NCBI RefSeq assembly: GCF_030817055.1
Contig: NZ_JAUSYV010000002.1
Coordinates: 124,001 to 188,000, forward strand
Length of the DNA: 64,000 nucleotides
Direction of reading: 5' to 3'
Origin: Bacillus sp. V2I10
GTDB lineage: Bacteria > Bacillota > Bacilli > Bacillales > Bacillaceae
A program made the position numbers and the translations under genes. Below are positions 8,756-18,014 of the stretch, piece by piece. Numbering within the stretch: the stretch's first letter is position 1; the number at the start of each line of letters is the position of its first letter. The notes under the pieces were generated by a model. That model was given only the letters and a program-made list of their open reading frames with translations. It did not search any database and had not been told where the DNA came from.

Positions 8756-8759
8756 TATT
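8738..8759. promoter_or_regulatory. TetR-type operator 2
   Basis: A palindrome centred on TGACATGATGTCA, differing from operator 1 only at the central base. It overlaps the -35 box of the kynU promoter and lies 99 bp upstream of the divergent tetR gene, so autoregulation is also possible. Confidence 0.8.
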
Positions 8760-8858
8760 ATTTTTTCAGAGTATTATTTTATTAACATCTTAAGACATCC
8801 CTTCCATTTTTATAGAAATCCATTTATTCTAGAGATAATGAGTAGTGGAGGAATAGAA

Positions 8859-9473
8859 ATGAATCAAAATAAAGTAGTGGATAAACGACATTTACGCTCG
8901 ATGATGACACGGCAAAAATTATTAGAAGCAGCAAAGGAAGTTTTTCTTCAAGAAGGTTTTCAAAAAGCAACGATTTCGCAAATGATTAAAAAAGCAAACA
9001 TCGGATACGGAACTGCCTATGTTCATTTTGAAGGAAAAGAAGATCTTTTAATTGTATTGATGGAGGATGTCATGGAGCGATTTTATGAAATTGCCGAGAT
9101 CTCCTTCCTGCCAAAATCAAAACAAGACGCAGAGGCAATCATTAGCAAACAAGCGAATGCTTTTTTATTAATGGCAGAAGCCGAGAGGGATATGATGCAA
9201 GTCTTTGAACAGGCAATTAGGGTTTCTTCTTTAGTTTCAGACAAATGGAAAGCGATTCGCGAAAAATTTATTCAGCGTATTTCAATGGACGTTGCCTATG
9301 CACAACAAAAGGGATTAGCCCGAGCAGAATTAAATCATGAGATTGTGACACGAGGCTGGTTTTTCACAAATGAAATGTACCTATGGGAAATTGTCCGGAA
9401 CGAACATCATGGTTCTGTTGAAGAGGTCGCTAAAACGATCACGTCTGTTTACGTCAAAGGACTGTATATATAA
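8859..9473 (+). CDS. TetR/AcrR family regulator, divergent from kynU
   Basis: A 204-residue regulator. The N-terminal HTH is clear: MTRQKLLEAAKEVFLQEGF, then ISQMIKKANIGYGTAYVHF, roughly residues 18-62. The rest is a helical ligand-binding domain. ATG 8859 is preferred over 8838 because GGAGGAATAGAA precedes it. It faces kynU across 205 bp containing two near-identical palindromes. It probably represses the kynU-permease-ald operon and possibly itself; kynurenine or a related metabolite would be the natural inducer, but this is only inferred. Confidence 0.88.
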   Translation: MNQNKVVDKRHLRSMMTRQKLLEAAKEVFLQEGFQKATISQMIKKANIGYGTAYVHFEGKEDLLIVLMEDVMERFYEIAEISFLPKSKQDAEAIISKQANAFLLMAEAERDMMQVFEQAIRVSSLVSDKWKAIREKFIQRISMDVAYAQQKGLARAELNHEIVTRGWFFTNEMYLWEIVRNEHHGSVEEVAKTITSVYVKGLYI

Positions 9474-9775
9474 GGGGTACCACCACAAATACCTGACAAA
9501 CCCATATTTTACGATAAATAAAAAGAATCCATTTTTTAAAAAAAGATTGATCAAAATAGATTCTTTTCCAGCAATTTTCAGTTTGTTTTTCATAAAAAAG
9601 TTTGATCATTTTCTACCTATGTTGTTCCACAATCGCGCCCGTTTGTGGAAGATAATTAATATTATTTAGGCTGTTGAAGCCGGCTCGTGCTTATTAAATT
9701 ATAGCCCGCGTTCAACAAGGAAATAGAAATATCGAAGCAACTATGCAACCTCTTGAACGGTTCGCTTAAAATCTC
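9474..9775. other. Intergenic region with hairpins, no gene
   Basis: No supportable gene. Two inverted repeats occur: AAAGAATC paired with GATTCTTT (about 9520-9567), and TTCCACA paired with TGTGGAA (about 9624-9649) around GCGCCCG. Text similar to the second, with the shared words TATGTTGT and CCCGTTTGT, recurs near 61385-61425. It is probably a degenerate dispersed intergenic repeat. Confidence 0.4.
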
Positions 9776-10471
9776 TCAACTATCCATCTTACCTACAATC
9801 TTTATAAGATCCGTCAGCTCACGGATTTCAAACGTCGGCTTAATTCCTATATTGTTTTCCTTAAGATGCGGATTGAACCAGCAGGTGTCAATCCCGTAAT
9901 TTATCCCCCCCTGAATATCGGAGGTCAAAGAATCGCCCACGATCAACACTTTAGCTTTATCTGTAATCTGTAGCTTGGAAAACGCGTAATCGAAAATACC
10001 CTTTTCGGGCTTCTGGAATCCAGCTTCTTCAGAAATAATAATATGCTCAAAAGTATTACAGAGAGGAGAGCTCCCGATTCGTGATGTCTGCACATCCGTG
10101 AATCCGTTTGTTATAATGGCAAGCCGACAACCGGTAAGATTATCACATAATTCTACGGCTCCCTGTACAAGATGTGTTTCATTGCCCAAATATCCAAGAT
10201 AAACACTGCTGAACGTATCTGCATTGATTTCAAGCTCATGCGCAAGGAACAACCTCCTAAATCTCTCTACTCCCAGTTCTGATAAATTAGTAAGCCCCTG
10301 TTCCAAATCTCTCCATAATACCTTGCTAATCTCTTTGTAATTGGCTTCATAATCCACCAATCCCGTAGGCAACCCGAACTCTACAAAAGCTTTATGTAGT
10401 GCCTTTTTTTCCGACATACTGAAGTCGAACAATGTATCATCAACATCGAACAATATGATTTCGTATTTCAT
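9776..10471 (-). CDS. HAD-superfamily phosphatase, YjjG/YfnB type
   Basis: A 231-residue HAD hydrolase. Motif I is DVDDTLFDF (catalytic Asp pair) near residue 8, motif II is in AIITNGF, and motif IV is GDSLTSDIQGG. The length and arrangement match the YjjG/YfnB group, which includes nucleotidases acting on non-canonical pyrimidine nucleotides. The true start is ATG 10471, preceded by GGAGGTAGCT; the longer frame from 10483 would begin inside that site. It is monocistronic beside the defence-like operon, with no evident functional link to it. Confidence 0.85.
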   Translation of the reverse strand: MKYEIILFDVDDTLFDFSMSEKKALHKAFVEFGLPTGLVDYEANYKEISKVLWRDLEQGLTNLSELGVERFRRLFLAHELEINADTFSSVYLGYLGNETHLVQGAVELCDNLTGCRLAIITNGFTDVQTSRIGSSPLCNTFEHIIISEEAGFQKPEKGIFDYAFSKLQITDKAKVLIVGDSLTSDIQGGINYGIDTCWFNPHLKENNIGIKPTFEIRELTDLIKIVGKMDS

Positions 10472-10707
10472 AGCTACCTCCATTTATCATTACCGACCTA
10501 ATTTGGACACTTAAATATATCCATATTATACTGTATAGATAGGAAGCTTTGTGCAACTATCCTCCCTCTTAGTTCAATAAGCCTTATTCCATAATATGGC
10601 CCTTTAATCGAATAACATGACTGGCGTTTTAATGTAACGATTATATTTGTAATGAAACATCTTATTGTCATTCAACAGCAGCAGCTGACATCAGACTTTT
10701 CAACAAT

Positions 10708-10733
10708 CAAAAAGAGCAGTTCTCACTGCTCTT
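10708..10733 (-). terminator. Terminator of the PHP-ATPase/AbiC-like operon
   Basis: AAGAGCAGT-tctc-ACTGCTCTT forms a perfect 9-bp stem, followed on the minus strand by a short T run. It lies about 45 bp after the stop of the AbiC-like gene. Confidence 0.75.
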
Positions 10734-10777
10734 GTAAAAACATATTTGCTGCTTATAATCTGTATTATGTTAACTAG

Positions 10778-11875
10778 TTATATTGATAATTCTTCAATAT
10801 GCTTTTTATCAACAGACCAGAATAAATACAGTGTCTCCCCTAAACGTGGATAGAACAAATTATAAGTCTTTAATTCTATTAGCAACCAATCATTAAATGG
10901 TAAATATTTAGCATAATAATAAATCATCATCAGTTCATGTGGAGAAAACTGCGAGAATAAAACTTCTCTGTATATTTTATTGTTTTGGGTATTATTTTGT
11001 CTGTCTTCACTTTCAAATTGACTCTCATGCAAAAATTTCAGAATTGTAGAGATGCTATTAAAATAGCCCCCTAGAATGCTATCATAATTTAAATCGAATT
11101 GATAATAGGCTAAACGGATTAGATCCTCTTGAGGTTTATTGTAAGCATAATTAAAAAAATCTTTTATCATTCTTTTTTCATTTTGAAGGTTTAATACATC
11201 TCTAAAATCGAGTTCTTCGAAAACTTTTAACACTTCTTTTTTACTATTTAATTGAACGGATTCCATTCCAGAAACTGATTGTCTTTGTAAGTAACCAATT
11301 AAATCAACAATTTCATCAAAATCATCAGTTAAATACATCTTTTTAAATTCTGAATTTGCATTCTCAAAATAATAATCCGAAAACGCTTCGAGACATTTTT
11401 TAATAACCTTATTCCCTTGAGTATCTTTTAAACTTAATTTATCTACAACATTTTGATGTAAGGTAATCATATTAAAAAAAGTTGTTTCAAATTGTTGCCT
11501 TTTCATTGTTTCATTTGTTATTTGAGTTTCTTTTCTAGATTCATCTGCTTGTTTGACTGATGCCTCAGTTTGCTTCACTAATTCTAAAATGCTCTGTTGA
11601 CTAATTTTTATTTCTTTACGCTGCATAATAATTGTAGCCAATAATAAGACTACACTTGCTGCTGTTAAAAAAGCAACAGTTGTTCCACCTATAAAGTCTC
11701 CTACTGCTCCTATATCAGCTAGGTTTTTATACTCTTCTATACGGGGCTTATAATATTCTCTTACTTTAAATGGCATAACTGTTGCTGTAATAATGAGAAT
11801 AATTCCTAAGAATGTTAAACTCCAAATAGAAAGCTCTGTTAACTTACTTTTTAAATACGATACTTTATTTCTCAA
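10778..11875 (-). CDS. Putative phage abortive infection protein, AbiC-like membrane protein
   Basis: A 365-residue protein with two N-terminal membrane segments (about residues 16-36 and 61-86). A charged coiled-coil-like stretch (87-125) and a cytoplasmic C-terminal domain follow. The segment QQFETTFFNMITLHQNVVD (127-145) is the recognisable signature of the putAbiC family, named after lactococcal AbiC. The TTG start is preceded by GAGGTGGGAAGAG. It lies 43 bp downstream of the PHP/SMC-like ATPase gene and shares its terminator, so the two should work together, plausibly as an anti-phage effector at the membrane. The trigger and toxic activity are unknown. Confidence 0.75.
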   Translation of the reverse strand: MRNKVSYLKSKLTELSIWSLTFLGIILIITATVMPFKVREYYKPRIEEYKNLADIGAVGDFIGGTTVAFLTAASVVLLLATIIMQRKEIKISQQSILELVKQTEASVKQADESRKETQITNETMKRQQFETTFFNMITLHQNVVDKLSLKDTQGNKVIKKCLEAFSDYYFENANSEFKKMYLTDDFDEIVDLIGYLQRQSVSGMESVQLNSKKEVLKVFEELDFRDVLNLQNEKRMIKDFFNYAYNKPQEDLIRLAYYQFDLNYDSILGGYFNSISTILKFLHESQFESEDRQNNTQNNKIYREVLFSQFSPHELMMIYYYAKYLPFNDWLLIELKTYNLFYPRLGETLYLFWSVDKKHIEELSI

Positions 11876-11918
11876 ACTCTTCCCACCTCAAACCAAGGTC
11901 TTTATGCAATTCTTGCAT

Positions 11919-14714
11919 TTAAAATCCGTATTTACGTTCTCTTTTTTCGAATGCTTCCTTACCCCCTTCTAAGATCTCACATACATGTGATTTTATACCT
12001 CTACCAGAAATTTTATTGTTTATATTAAAATCACACTCTAAAGCTCCATTAATATATTCAAAACGTTTAGTATCATTTTCTGTTAATAAATTGTCTTGAT
12101 TCGCTACTATAACGTTTTCTGAATCAGTTAAAACAACTAAATTTGCATTATGGGTTACAATTATTATTTGTCTCTGTTGACTCTTTTCTTTAACAAACTT
12201 AACTAAATCAGTTGATATCGTCCTATTATCTAAATTGTCTTCCGGTTGATCAATTAAGATTGGATGTGTCTCATTACTCATATCTAAAAATAGTTCTATA
12301 AGGACCAATCCTCTTTTTCCTGGTGACATTTCTGATAATCTATCTCCATCTTTTTCTAAATCAAATATTATGTTTGTATAATTAGAACTTAAAAGTTCTT
12401 CAATTGCTTTTTGCTTTGAATATCCTTTCTTATATTTTACTTTATCCATTGTAAGAGCAACTTCAAATAAGTACTGAACTTTCTCTATAAAAGTTTCTTC
12501 AGAAAATATAAAATCATCATTTTCATTAAAAATATTTTTAGTTTCATAATCAGGAAATAAATTGGTCATTTTTCCTCTTCTCACGAATATCGACAAAAAT
12601 GCTTGATTAAAACTCACCTGATCAAAACCTACATAAGTTGTCAATTTCAAATCTTTAAAATATGCTTTTGTATTGAAATAGTTTTTAATTTCCTTTTTTA
12701 AGTTATACATTTTTTTAAACACTTCAAATATTCTATTTTGTGTAGCATAAACTTTATTTTCTATCTCATTTATCTCCTTTTCTAACCTCTCAATACCTAT
12801 TAGGTACTCCTGTTGTTCATCAATCTTACTTTTTATTCCGTTTATAGCTGAAATCCCTCTCATTTTTTCCAATAATGGTGTAAGCAAATCATCTATACTC
12901 TCTAGCTTTTTATTTTCAGACTCTAAATTTGAAACGTGAATATTTATACTTTTTTCAACTTTAGTTTGTGCTTGTACAAATGCAGCATTAATAGCCAAAT
13001 GCAATTCATCTAATACTTCTAATTGTAAATTGTAATGGTCTTTAATAGTTTTGATCTTTAAATTGATTAGCTCAAATAAAACTGATAATTCATTTGTCAG
13101 CTTTTTATCACTCTCTTTATTTATTATTACATTATTAATTTTGTTATTAATATCTACCTTTTTTAAGTCACATTCTTGAATCTTCTTTTCTTCTTCAGAT
13201 GTGAGATTTGCATTAGCAATTTTAATTAGTAAAGTTTGTTCTAGCTTTACTTTTTCTTTTTCTATAGCTTCTTTATCCCCGTACCTTTTAATATCACTTA
13301 TAAATTGCTCTTTTTTTTCAAATTGATCAAATAACTCAATTATATGGTTGCTTAATTCATGTTTTAATTTTACTCCTTCTGCTCCTTTAACTTGCCAATA
13401 TTCCTTACTCTCATTATCTTGAAGAATAATTTCTCTTATCTTTTTTTGTAATACACTGTTTGCAGTATCTTCAGAAAGAGCATTAATATACATCTGAGGA
13501 ATATATGTAATCTGGCCATTTTGGCGTGATTCTAAAAAATTACTTGTTTGGCCATTTCTCCATTTAACTTCAAAATCTACACCTTCTATAAAAGTCCCCT
13601 TATAAGAATTACTCCATAATGTTTTTCCATCAATTGTATCGTTTTCTCGTAATTGAATTTCTTCTTTAGATACAGATTGAGCGATTTTATATAACAATAG
13701 AGATTTCCCCGAAGACTTCCCACCAATTATTGTATTTAACCCTGAATTCAACTTAATATCTCTATCAATAAATTCTGCTGAGTCGTTAAATTTTACTGTT
13801 GTAATTACGTCATAGTCGTTTTTTTTATCCGGGTGTTCTTCTTGGATAACAACACGCTCTTTAGGTTCATGGAGTACCTGAATTAACCCTTCAAATACAG
13901 GCTCTGCTTTTATCCATGTAAACCTGTTTTGATCAGGTTTTCCTATTTTCTCGAAATCATGGGCATCCGAACCATGAAAGCAAGGCATTATTTTTCCACA
14001 TTGTTTTATGGTTTCCTCAAAATTTCTTTCTCCTAAAAAGAAAGAACGATCTGATTCATTTGCACTAAAAATCGCATGAGAAAAACGATACAATTCTCTT
14101 CTTGTGGCTTTAAATGAATCATCTTTATTTCCCGAATTCCCATCAACATTACTATTAGGAATAACAACAATATACTTGTCCTTGAATTTTTGTTCATGTT
14201 TTCGTAGTACTTTTTTTAAATTATCTAATGATACTTTAAATTGTTTCATTCCTTCATACAGGGCCTTTTGCTTCGAGAATTTATCACAAAAAATTTCACC
14301 TAATGAAATTAAGTCTTCTTCGGTACACCTATAATGATTACCATTATATTCAAACTCTAACTCTTCTAAAAAAAACTTTTCTATAAAATTATCAACTTCT
14401 GATGAAAAGATTATATGTATATTTATTGCTCTACCTTTAAAGGTAGTCGTATTAAGCCTTAGCTCTATATTAGGTAGAACTAAATCAAGATTTTGTAATT
14501 TCCCTTCCTCTTTGAACTGCTTAACTTTCTTATATCCTTTTATAGAAAAATAGTCAGTAATCCCAATAACACTTATATCTTTAAGTTTTTCTAAAGTTTT
14601 TATATATCTAATCCAATCCCCACCAAAATTACTACTTAAAACAGACTCTGGTGAATGAATATGTAAATCCCATTTACTCCAATAAGAACCTTGAGAATTA
14701 AGTAATTGTTCCAT
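11919..14714 (-). CDS. PHP-domain SMC-like ATPase (TrlF-like), candidate anti-phage sensor or nuclease
   Basis: A 931-residue fusion. The N-terminal PHP phosphoesterase domain keeps its metal-ligand motifs: HIH (18-20), Asp54 in GITDYF, Glu84 in PNIELR, and HGSDAHD (247-253). The ATPase head follows with Walker A GGKSSGKS (331-338). A long helical, probably coiled-coil insertion spans about 450-720. The C-terminal half of the head has signature SPGKRG (797-802), Walker B ILIDQPEDN (819-827) and a switch His in IVTHNANL (855). This is the ABC/RecN/SMC layout seen in defence ATPases such as RloC-like and TrlF-like proteins. All catalytic motifs look intact. Its partner gene is AbiC-like. A nuclease activity is inferred, not shown. 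Confidence 0.8.
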   Translation of the reverse strand: MEQLLNSQGSYWSKWDLHIHSPESVLSSNFGGDWIRYIKTLEKLKDISVIGITDYFSIKGYKKVKQFKEEGKLQNLDLVLPNIELRLNTTTFKGRAINIHIIFSSEVDNFIEKFFLEELEFEYNGNHYRCTEEDLISLGEIFCDKFSKQKALYEGMKQFKVSLDNLKKVLRKHEQKFKDKYIVVIPNSNVDGNSGNKDDSFKATRRELYRFSHAIFSANESDRSFFLGERNFEETIKQCGKIMPCFHGSDAHDFEKIGKPDQNRFTWIKAEPVFEGLIQVLHEPKERVVIQEEHPDKKNDYDVITTVKFNDSAEFIDRDIKLNSGLNTIIGGKSSGKSLLLYKIAQSVSKEEIQLRENDTIDGKTLWSNSYKGTFIEGVDFEVKWRNGQTSNFLESRQNGQITYIPQMYINALSEDTANSVLQKKIREIILQDNESKEYWQVKGAEGVKLKHELSNHIIELFDQFEKKEQFISDIKRYGDKEAIEKEKVKLEQTLLIKIANANLTSEEEKKIQECDLKKVDINNKINNVIINKESDKKLTNELSVLFELINLKIKTIKDHYNLQLEVLDELHLAINAAFVQAQTKVEKSINIHVSNLESENKKLESIDDLLTPLLEKMRGISAINGIKSKIDEQQEYLIGIERLEKEINEIENKVYATQNRIFEVFKKMYNLKKEIKNYFNTKAYFKDLKLTTYVGFDQVSFNQAFLSIFVRRGKMTNLFPDYETKNIFNENDDFIFSEETFIEKVQYLFEVALTMDKVKYKKGYSKQKAIEELLSSNYTNIIFDLEKDGDRLSEMSPGKRGLVLIELFLDMSNETHPILIDQPEDNLDNRTISTDLVKFVKEKSQQRQIIIVTHNANLVVLTDSENVIVANQDNLLTENDTKRFEYINGALECDFNINNKISGRGIKSHVCEILEGGKEAFEKRERKYGF

Positions 14715-15060
14715 TTTATTACTCCTTATCTTGAAAGATATTTCACCCTCTGAATACTGAATATACCTACAAGGATTTAAGATTCACTTATACTTGAAAG
14801 ACCAACTCTCAAGTAATTTGACCTATGTAATGTATATTCTATAATATCCCAATTAAAATCTACCTATTTTGCGAATTGAATAAAAATTGTATTGTTTACA
14901 AAATTTTACCACACATATTTTCATTTATCCTTTTATCTCAAAAATAAAAGATATAATTATTATCGTTTATGATTAAGAATTTTTTATAGTTAGTTTCATA
15001 TATTAATCCGAATTTTACTTCTCTCAAGATTTTGATTATAAAAGCCATATATTAAAGAAT
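14715..15060. other. AT-rich intergenic region upstream of the defence-like operon
   Basis: No gene is supportable. The region is very AT-rich, like the two genes it precedes. It should contain the operon promoter, but no convincing -35/-10 pair could be chosen by eye. Confidence 0.4.
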
Positions 15061-15090
15061 AAAAAAGGAGGCCTTTTCCTCCTTTTTTTG
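15061..15090 (-). terminator. Terminator downstream of the recombinase remnant
   Basis: AAAGGAGG-cctttt-CCTCCTTT with A and T runs on both sides, so it can act in either direction. It lies just past the 3' end of the decayed recombinase copy. Confidence 0.7.
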
Positions 15091-15117
15091 ATTACAAAAC
15101 ACTAAACCTTAAATATT

Positions 15118-15760
15118 TGACGAGTTTCTACTATTATTTAGTAGACTGTTTATTAGTGTTTTCAAATCCTTAACCAACTTATAGAAAGTAGTCTTTTTAA
15201 CACCCATTTCTCTTATTGCTTACAGCTGTGTCATCTTCCTTGCTTTCCAACGACCATACACGAAATTGAATTCTTTTGTAGCCTGTACTTTTGGCCGTCC
15301 AAGTACTACACCGATTTGTAAAGGAACATCTATTCCTTCACGCTGCCGTTTTCGAATACGATCTCGGTCTTCTTGCGCCATCCAAGATAGAATCTGAATC
15401 TGTAGGACTAGATCAGCAATGACTGTAGGAAGACTATCTTTATATTAAGTGGTGACCAACAAAGGCATATCCATCACTATAATGTCTACTTCAATATTCT
15501 TAGTAATGTTATTCCACTTCTGGAGGATCTCTTCATTGTTCCGACCAAAATGATCCAAAGAATGAATGTAGAGAATATCTCCTTTCCTGATCATCCGTTT
15601 TAGAAACTGATATTGTTCTCGATTGAAACTTTTACCACTTTATTTATCTAGAAAGATATCTCGTTTGTTGAGACCAATTCCCAGCATTGCTTGAAGTTGG
15701 CTTCCTTCATTTTGATCTTTGCTACTAACTCTTATGTATTCCAATCTACGAACCTCCATT
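15118..15760 (-). pseudogene. Decayed serine recombinase (copy of the gene at 16082-16702)
   Basis: The whole stretch aligns base for base with the intact recombinase gene about 950 bp to the right, including identical runs over GCTGCCGTTTTCGAATACGA and matching 3' ends (GAGTTTCTACTATTAT). It carries in-frame stops (for example near 15446 and 15643) and small indels. It is an inactivated tandem duplicate or an older relative from a second insertion, and marks repeated recombinase acquisition at this locus. Confidence 0.85.
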
Positions 15761-16081
15761 TTATTTTCCTTTTTCTTCTTTCCTTCCTATTCCTCCTAAA
15801 GTGTACTTTCTAAAATTTATTAGAAGTGTCTATTGGAAACATTTGTTATATAGGTGAATAATTCATATCCTTTCTTAAATATTCCAATTATATCCAAATA
15901 AGATTTGTATAAAAGTTGTAACTTCTAGACATTTATGTTTTTAATTTATTATTAATAAATTTATTAGTAGAAATCAGTCTAAAAGATAGTCTGTAATTTG
16001 AAGTATAAAAGATTATTGATTTATAGACACAAGGAGCTTAGTAATGAAAATTAGTTATATATTTATGCCGAGTTTCTACTA
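15761..16081. other. Intergenic region between the two recombinase copies
   Basis: No gene. It contains AAAGTGTACTTTCT near 15797, matching the core of the recombination-site-like repeats upstream of the intact recombinase (16841-16868). Otherwise it is AT-rich and featureless. Confidence 0.4.
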
Positions 16082-16702
16082 TTATATAGTGAACTTATTA
16101 AAGCCTTTTTCATGTTCATTAACCAACTTATAAAAGGTCGTCTTTTTAACACCTAATTCTTCCATAGCTTTTACAGCTGTCATCTCTCCGGCCTTCCATC
16201 TGGTATAGATTTCAATAAAATTGTCTGTAGCCTGTATTTTTGGCCGCCCAAACGTTACACCATTCTTTAAAGCAACATCTATTCCCTCACGCTGCCGTTT
16301 TCGAATACGATCTCGTTCTTCCTGAGCCATCCAGGAAAGTATCTGTAAAACCAAGTCAGCAATAAATGTACCAAGACTATCTTTATATTGAGTGGTATCA
16401 AGCAACGGCATATCCATCACTACAATATCTGCTTGAATATTTTTAGTAATGTCATTCCATTCATGAAGTATTTCTACTTTGTTCCTGCCAAAACGATCCA
16501 GGGAATGAATGTAAAGAATATCTCCTTTTCGGATCATCCGTTTTAGCAACTGATATTGCTCTCTATTGAAATTTTTCCCACTTTGTTTATCCAAAAAGAT
16601 ATCTCGTTCATTAAGACCATTTTCCATCATGGCTTGAAGTTGACGTCCTTCATTTTGATCTTTGCTGCTTACTCGTATATAACCAAATTTTCTAACATCC
16701 AT
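16082..16702 (-). CDS. Serine recombinase (resolvase/invertase family)
   Basis: A 206-residue small serine recombinase. The catalytic region is KFGYIRVSSKDQNEGRQL, with the nucleophilic Ser at 12 or 13. LYIHSLDRFGRN (about residues 64-75) is the conserved arginine motif, and RIRKRQREGIDVAL with GRPK leads into a C-terminal HTH (AVKAMEELGVKKTTFYKL). The length is typical for a resolvase. Upstream, at 16746-16760 and 16841-16868, lie repeats that could be its res subsites. Its neighbours are a decayed copy of itself and the defence-like operon, pointing to a mobile or formerly mobile segment. No transposase accompanies it. Confidence 0.92.
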   Translation of the reverse strand: MDVRKFGYIRVSSKDQNEGRQLQAMMENGLNERDIFLDKQSGKNFNREQYQLLKRMIRKGDILYIHSLDRFGRNKVEILHEWNDITKNIQADIVVMDMPLLDTTQYKDSLGTFIADLVLQILSWMAQEERDRIRKRQREGIDVALKNGVTFGRPKIQATDNFIEIYTRWKAGEMTAVKAMEELGVKKTTFYKLVNEHEKGFNKFTI

Positions 16703-16745
16703 TTTTTACTCCTCTTCCCTTTTTTTTCTCTAATTCTATCAAATT

Positions 16746-16760
16746 CGTTCGGAAAAGTGT
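16746..16760. other. Recombination-site-like repeat 1
   Basis: CGTTCGGAAAAGTGT, identical to the left half of the palindrome at 16841-16868 and one base different from 26996-27010. It lies 44 bp upstream of the recombinase gene, a usual place for resolvase binding sites. Confidence 0.5.
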
Positions 16761-16840
16761 ATGCAAAATAGAGAACGTTCGAATAATAATTTCATACTTA
16801 AACGGACGAAAAAAAGAAATGAAATAATAAAAAAATACCC

Positions 16841-16868
16841 CGTTCGGAAAAGTGTACTTTTACGAACG
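16841..16868. other. Recombination-site-like palindrome 2
   Basis: A 28-bp imperfect palindrome with outer CGTTCG/CGAACG-like ends and core AAAAGTGTACTTTT. The central dinucleotide flanked by inverted arms is what a serine recombinase crossover site looks like. The left half recurs at 16746-16760 and 26996-27010. Confidence 0.55.
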
Positions 16869-16932
16869 TCTTAAATAACAAATCATAAAAATCAAAAACA
16901 CAAAAGTAGGGAAACCTCTCTCGAAGCTTCCC

Positions 16933-17366
16933 CTTATCAAACCGTATGTGACTTATTAAACCGTACATACTTTATTAAACGGTACGTGTCTTATCAAACT
17001 GTACATGACTTATCAAACTGTACATGACTTATTAAATCGCACATGTTTATCAAACTACACATGACTTATAATCCGTACGTGTCTTATCAAACTGCACATT
17101 ACTTATTAAACTGTACGTGTCTTATCAAACTGTACGTGTCTTATCAAACTGTACGTGTCTTATTAAACTGTACATGACTTATCAAACTGTACATGACTTA
17201 TCAAATCATACATGTTTATCAAACTACACATGACTTATAATCCGTACGTGTATTATCAATACTGTACATGACTTATCAAATCGTACATGTTAATCAAACT
17301 GCACATGACTTATTAAACTGTACGTGTCTTATCAAACTGCACATGACTTATCAAACCGTGCATATC
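16933..17366. repeat. Tandem array of about 23 units, mostly 19 bp
   Basis: Units vary around CTTATCAAACTGTACGTGT; most are 19 bp, some 18 or 20. Within the array a two-unit block (TTTATCAAACTACACATGAC then TTATAATCCGTACGTGT) occurs twice, showing internal block duplication. A hairpin (GGGAA...TTCCC, 16910-16932) abuts the left end. No ORF of note runs through it. The nature is unknown: a minisatellite, a recombinase or plasmid-type iteron array, or a decayed intron end are possible. Confidence 0.85.
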
Positions 17367-17559
17367 TGATTAAGGCAACGGCCCGCCCATATGTTAAAAT
17401 ATTCATCAAGAGGATACGTTCCAGGTATTTTCCATATTTCGGAATTGGAAAGGAGTGTAATACTTTGCTCCTTTTTCTTTTGCTCTATTTCTTGTTCTTT
17501 GTATTTTATCTTTTGACTTCCTCTTTATTCAACTCAAGCATCATGATTTACACCACCCC

Positions 17560-17985
17560 CGCGGGTAGGCCGCTCTTGTCACTTCTTCATCATATGGTGC
17601 ACGGGTACTCCAGAACTGAACTAAGAATGTACCTGTCACAACCTGCCATGCAGAAGCAAAAGCACTTGGTAAGGCTGCAAGCGGTGATAAGTGAGTGACT
17701 GCTCATGTGACTCCAAGACCTGAATTTTGAATTCCAACCTCAATTGCGTTTGTACGACAATCCTGCTCAGGTAACTTTGTTAACTTCCCTGCAAAGTACC
17801 CAAGTAAATAGCCAATGCTATTGTGTACAAGATGAAACAATAATAATGATTGCGACAATTGAAAATAACGGTAATATTGAAGCACCCTTTTCCGGATTCC
17901 TTAACAATCACCTGCAGGGCTTCACTCTCTTGATTGTGTTGGTTTAGCGTGGTATTACCTGTTACATCACCTTCTGTGAACCTTA
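17560..17985 (-). pseudogene. Bile acid:sodium symporter (BASS) family remnant
   Basis: Reading across frames on the minus strand gives the conserved C-terminal part of a BASS transporter: HNSIGYLLGYFAGKL, DCRTNAIEVGIQNSGLGV, then a stop and HLSPLAALPSAFASAWQVV. At least two frameshifts or stops separate these pieces, and the N-terminal half is gone. It is a dead 3' fragment lying between the repeat array and fbp. Confidence 0.75.
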
Positions 17986-18014
17986 AGTTACCTACTGTAC
18001 CATTCACTAAAACT

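Noticed and set aside
16933..17366. CRISPR array
   Set aside because: The units are directly contiguous with no unique spacers and are only 19 bp, so this is a tandem repeat.
17324..17698. 124-codon plus-strand frame with a hydrophobic centre
   Set aside because: It starts inside the 19-bp tandem array, lacks a ribosome binding site and runs antisense to the BASS remnant; the hydrophobic run comes from T-rich sequence.
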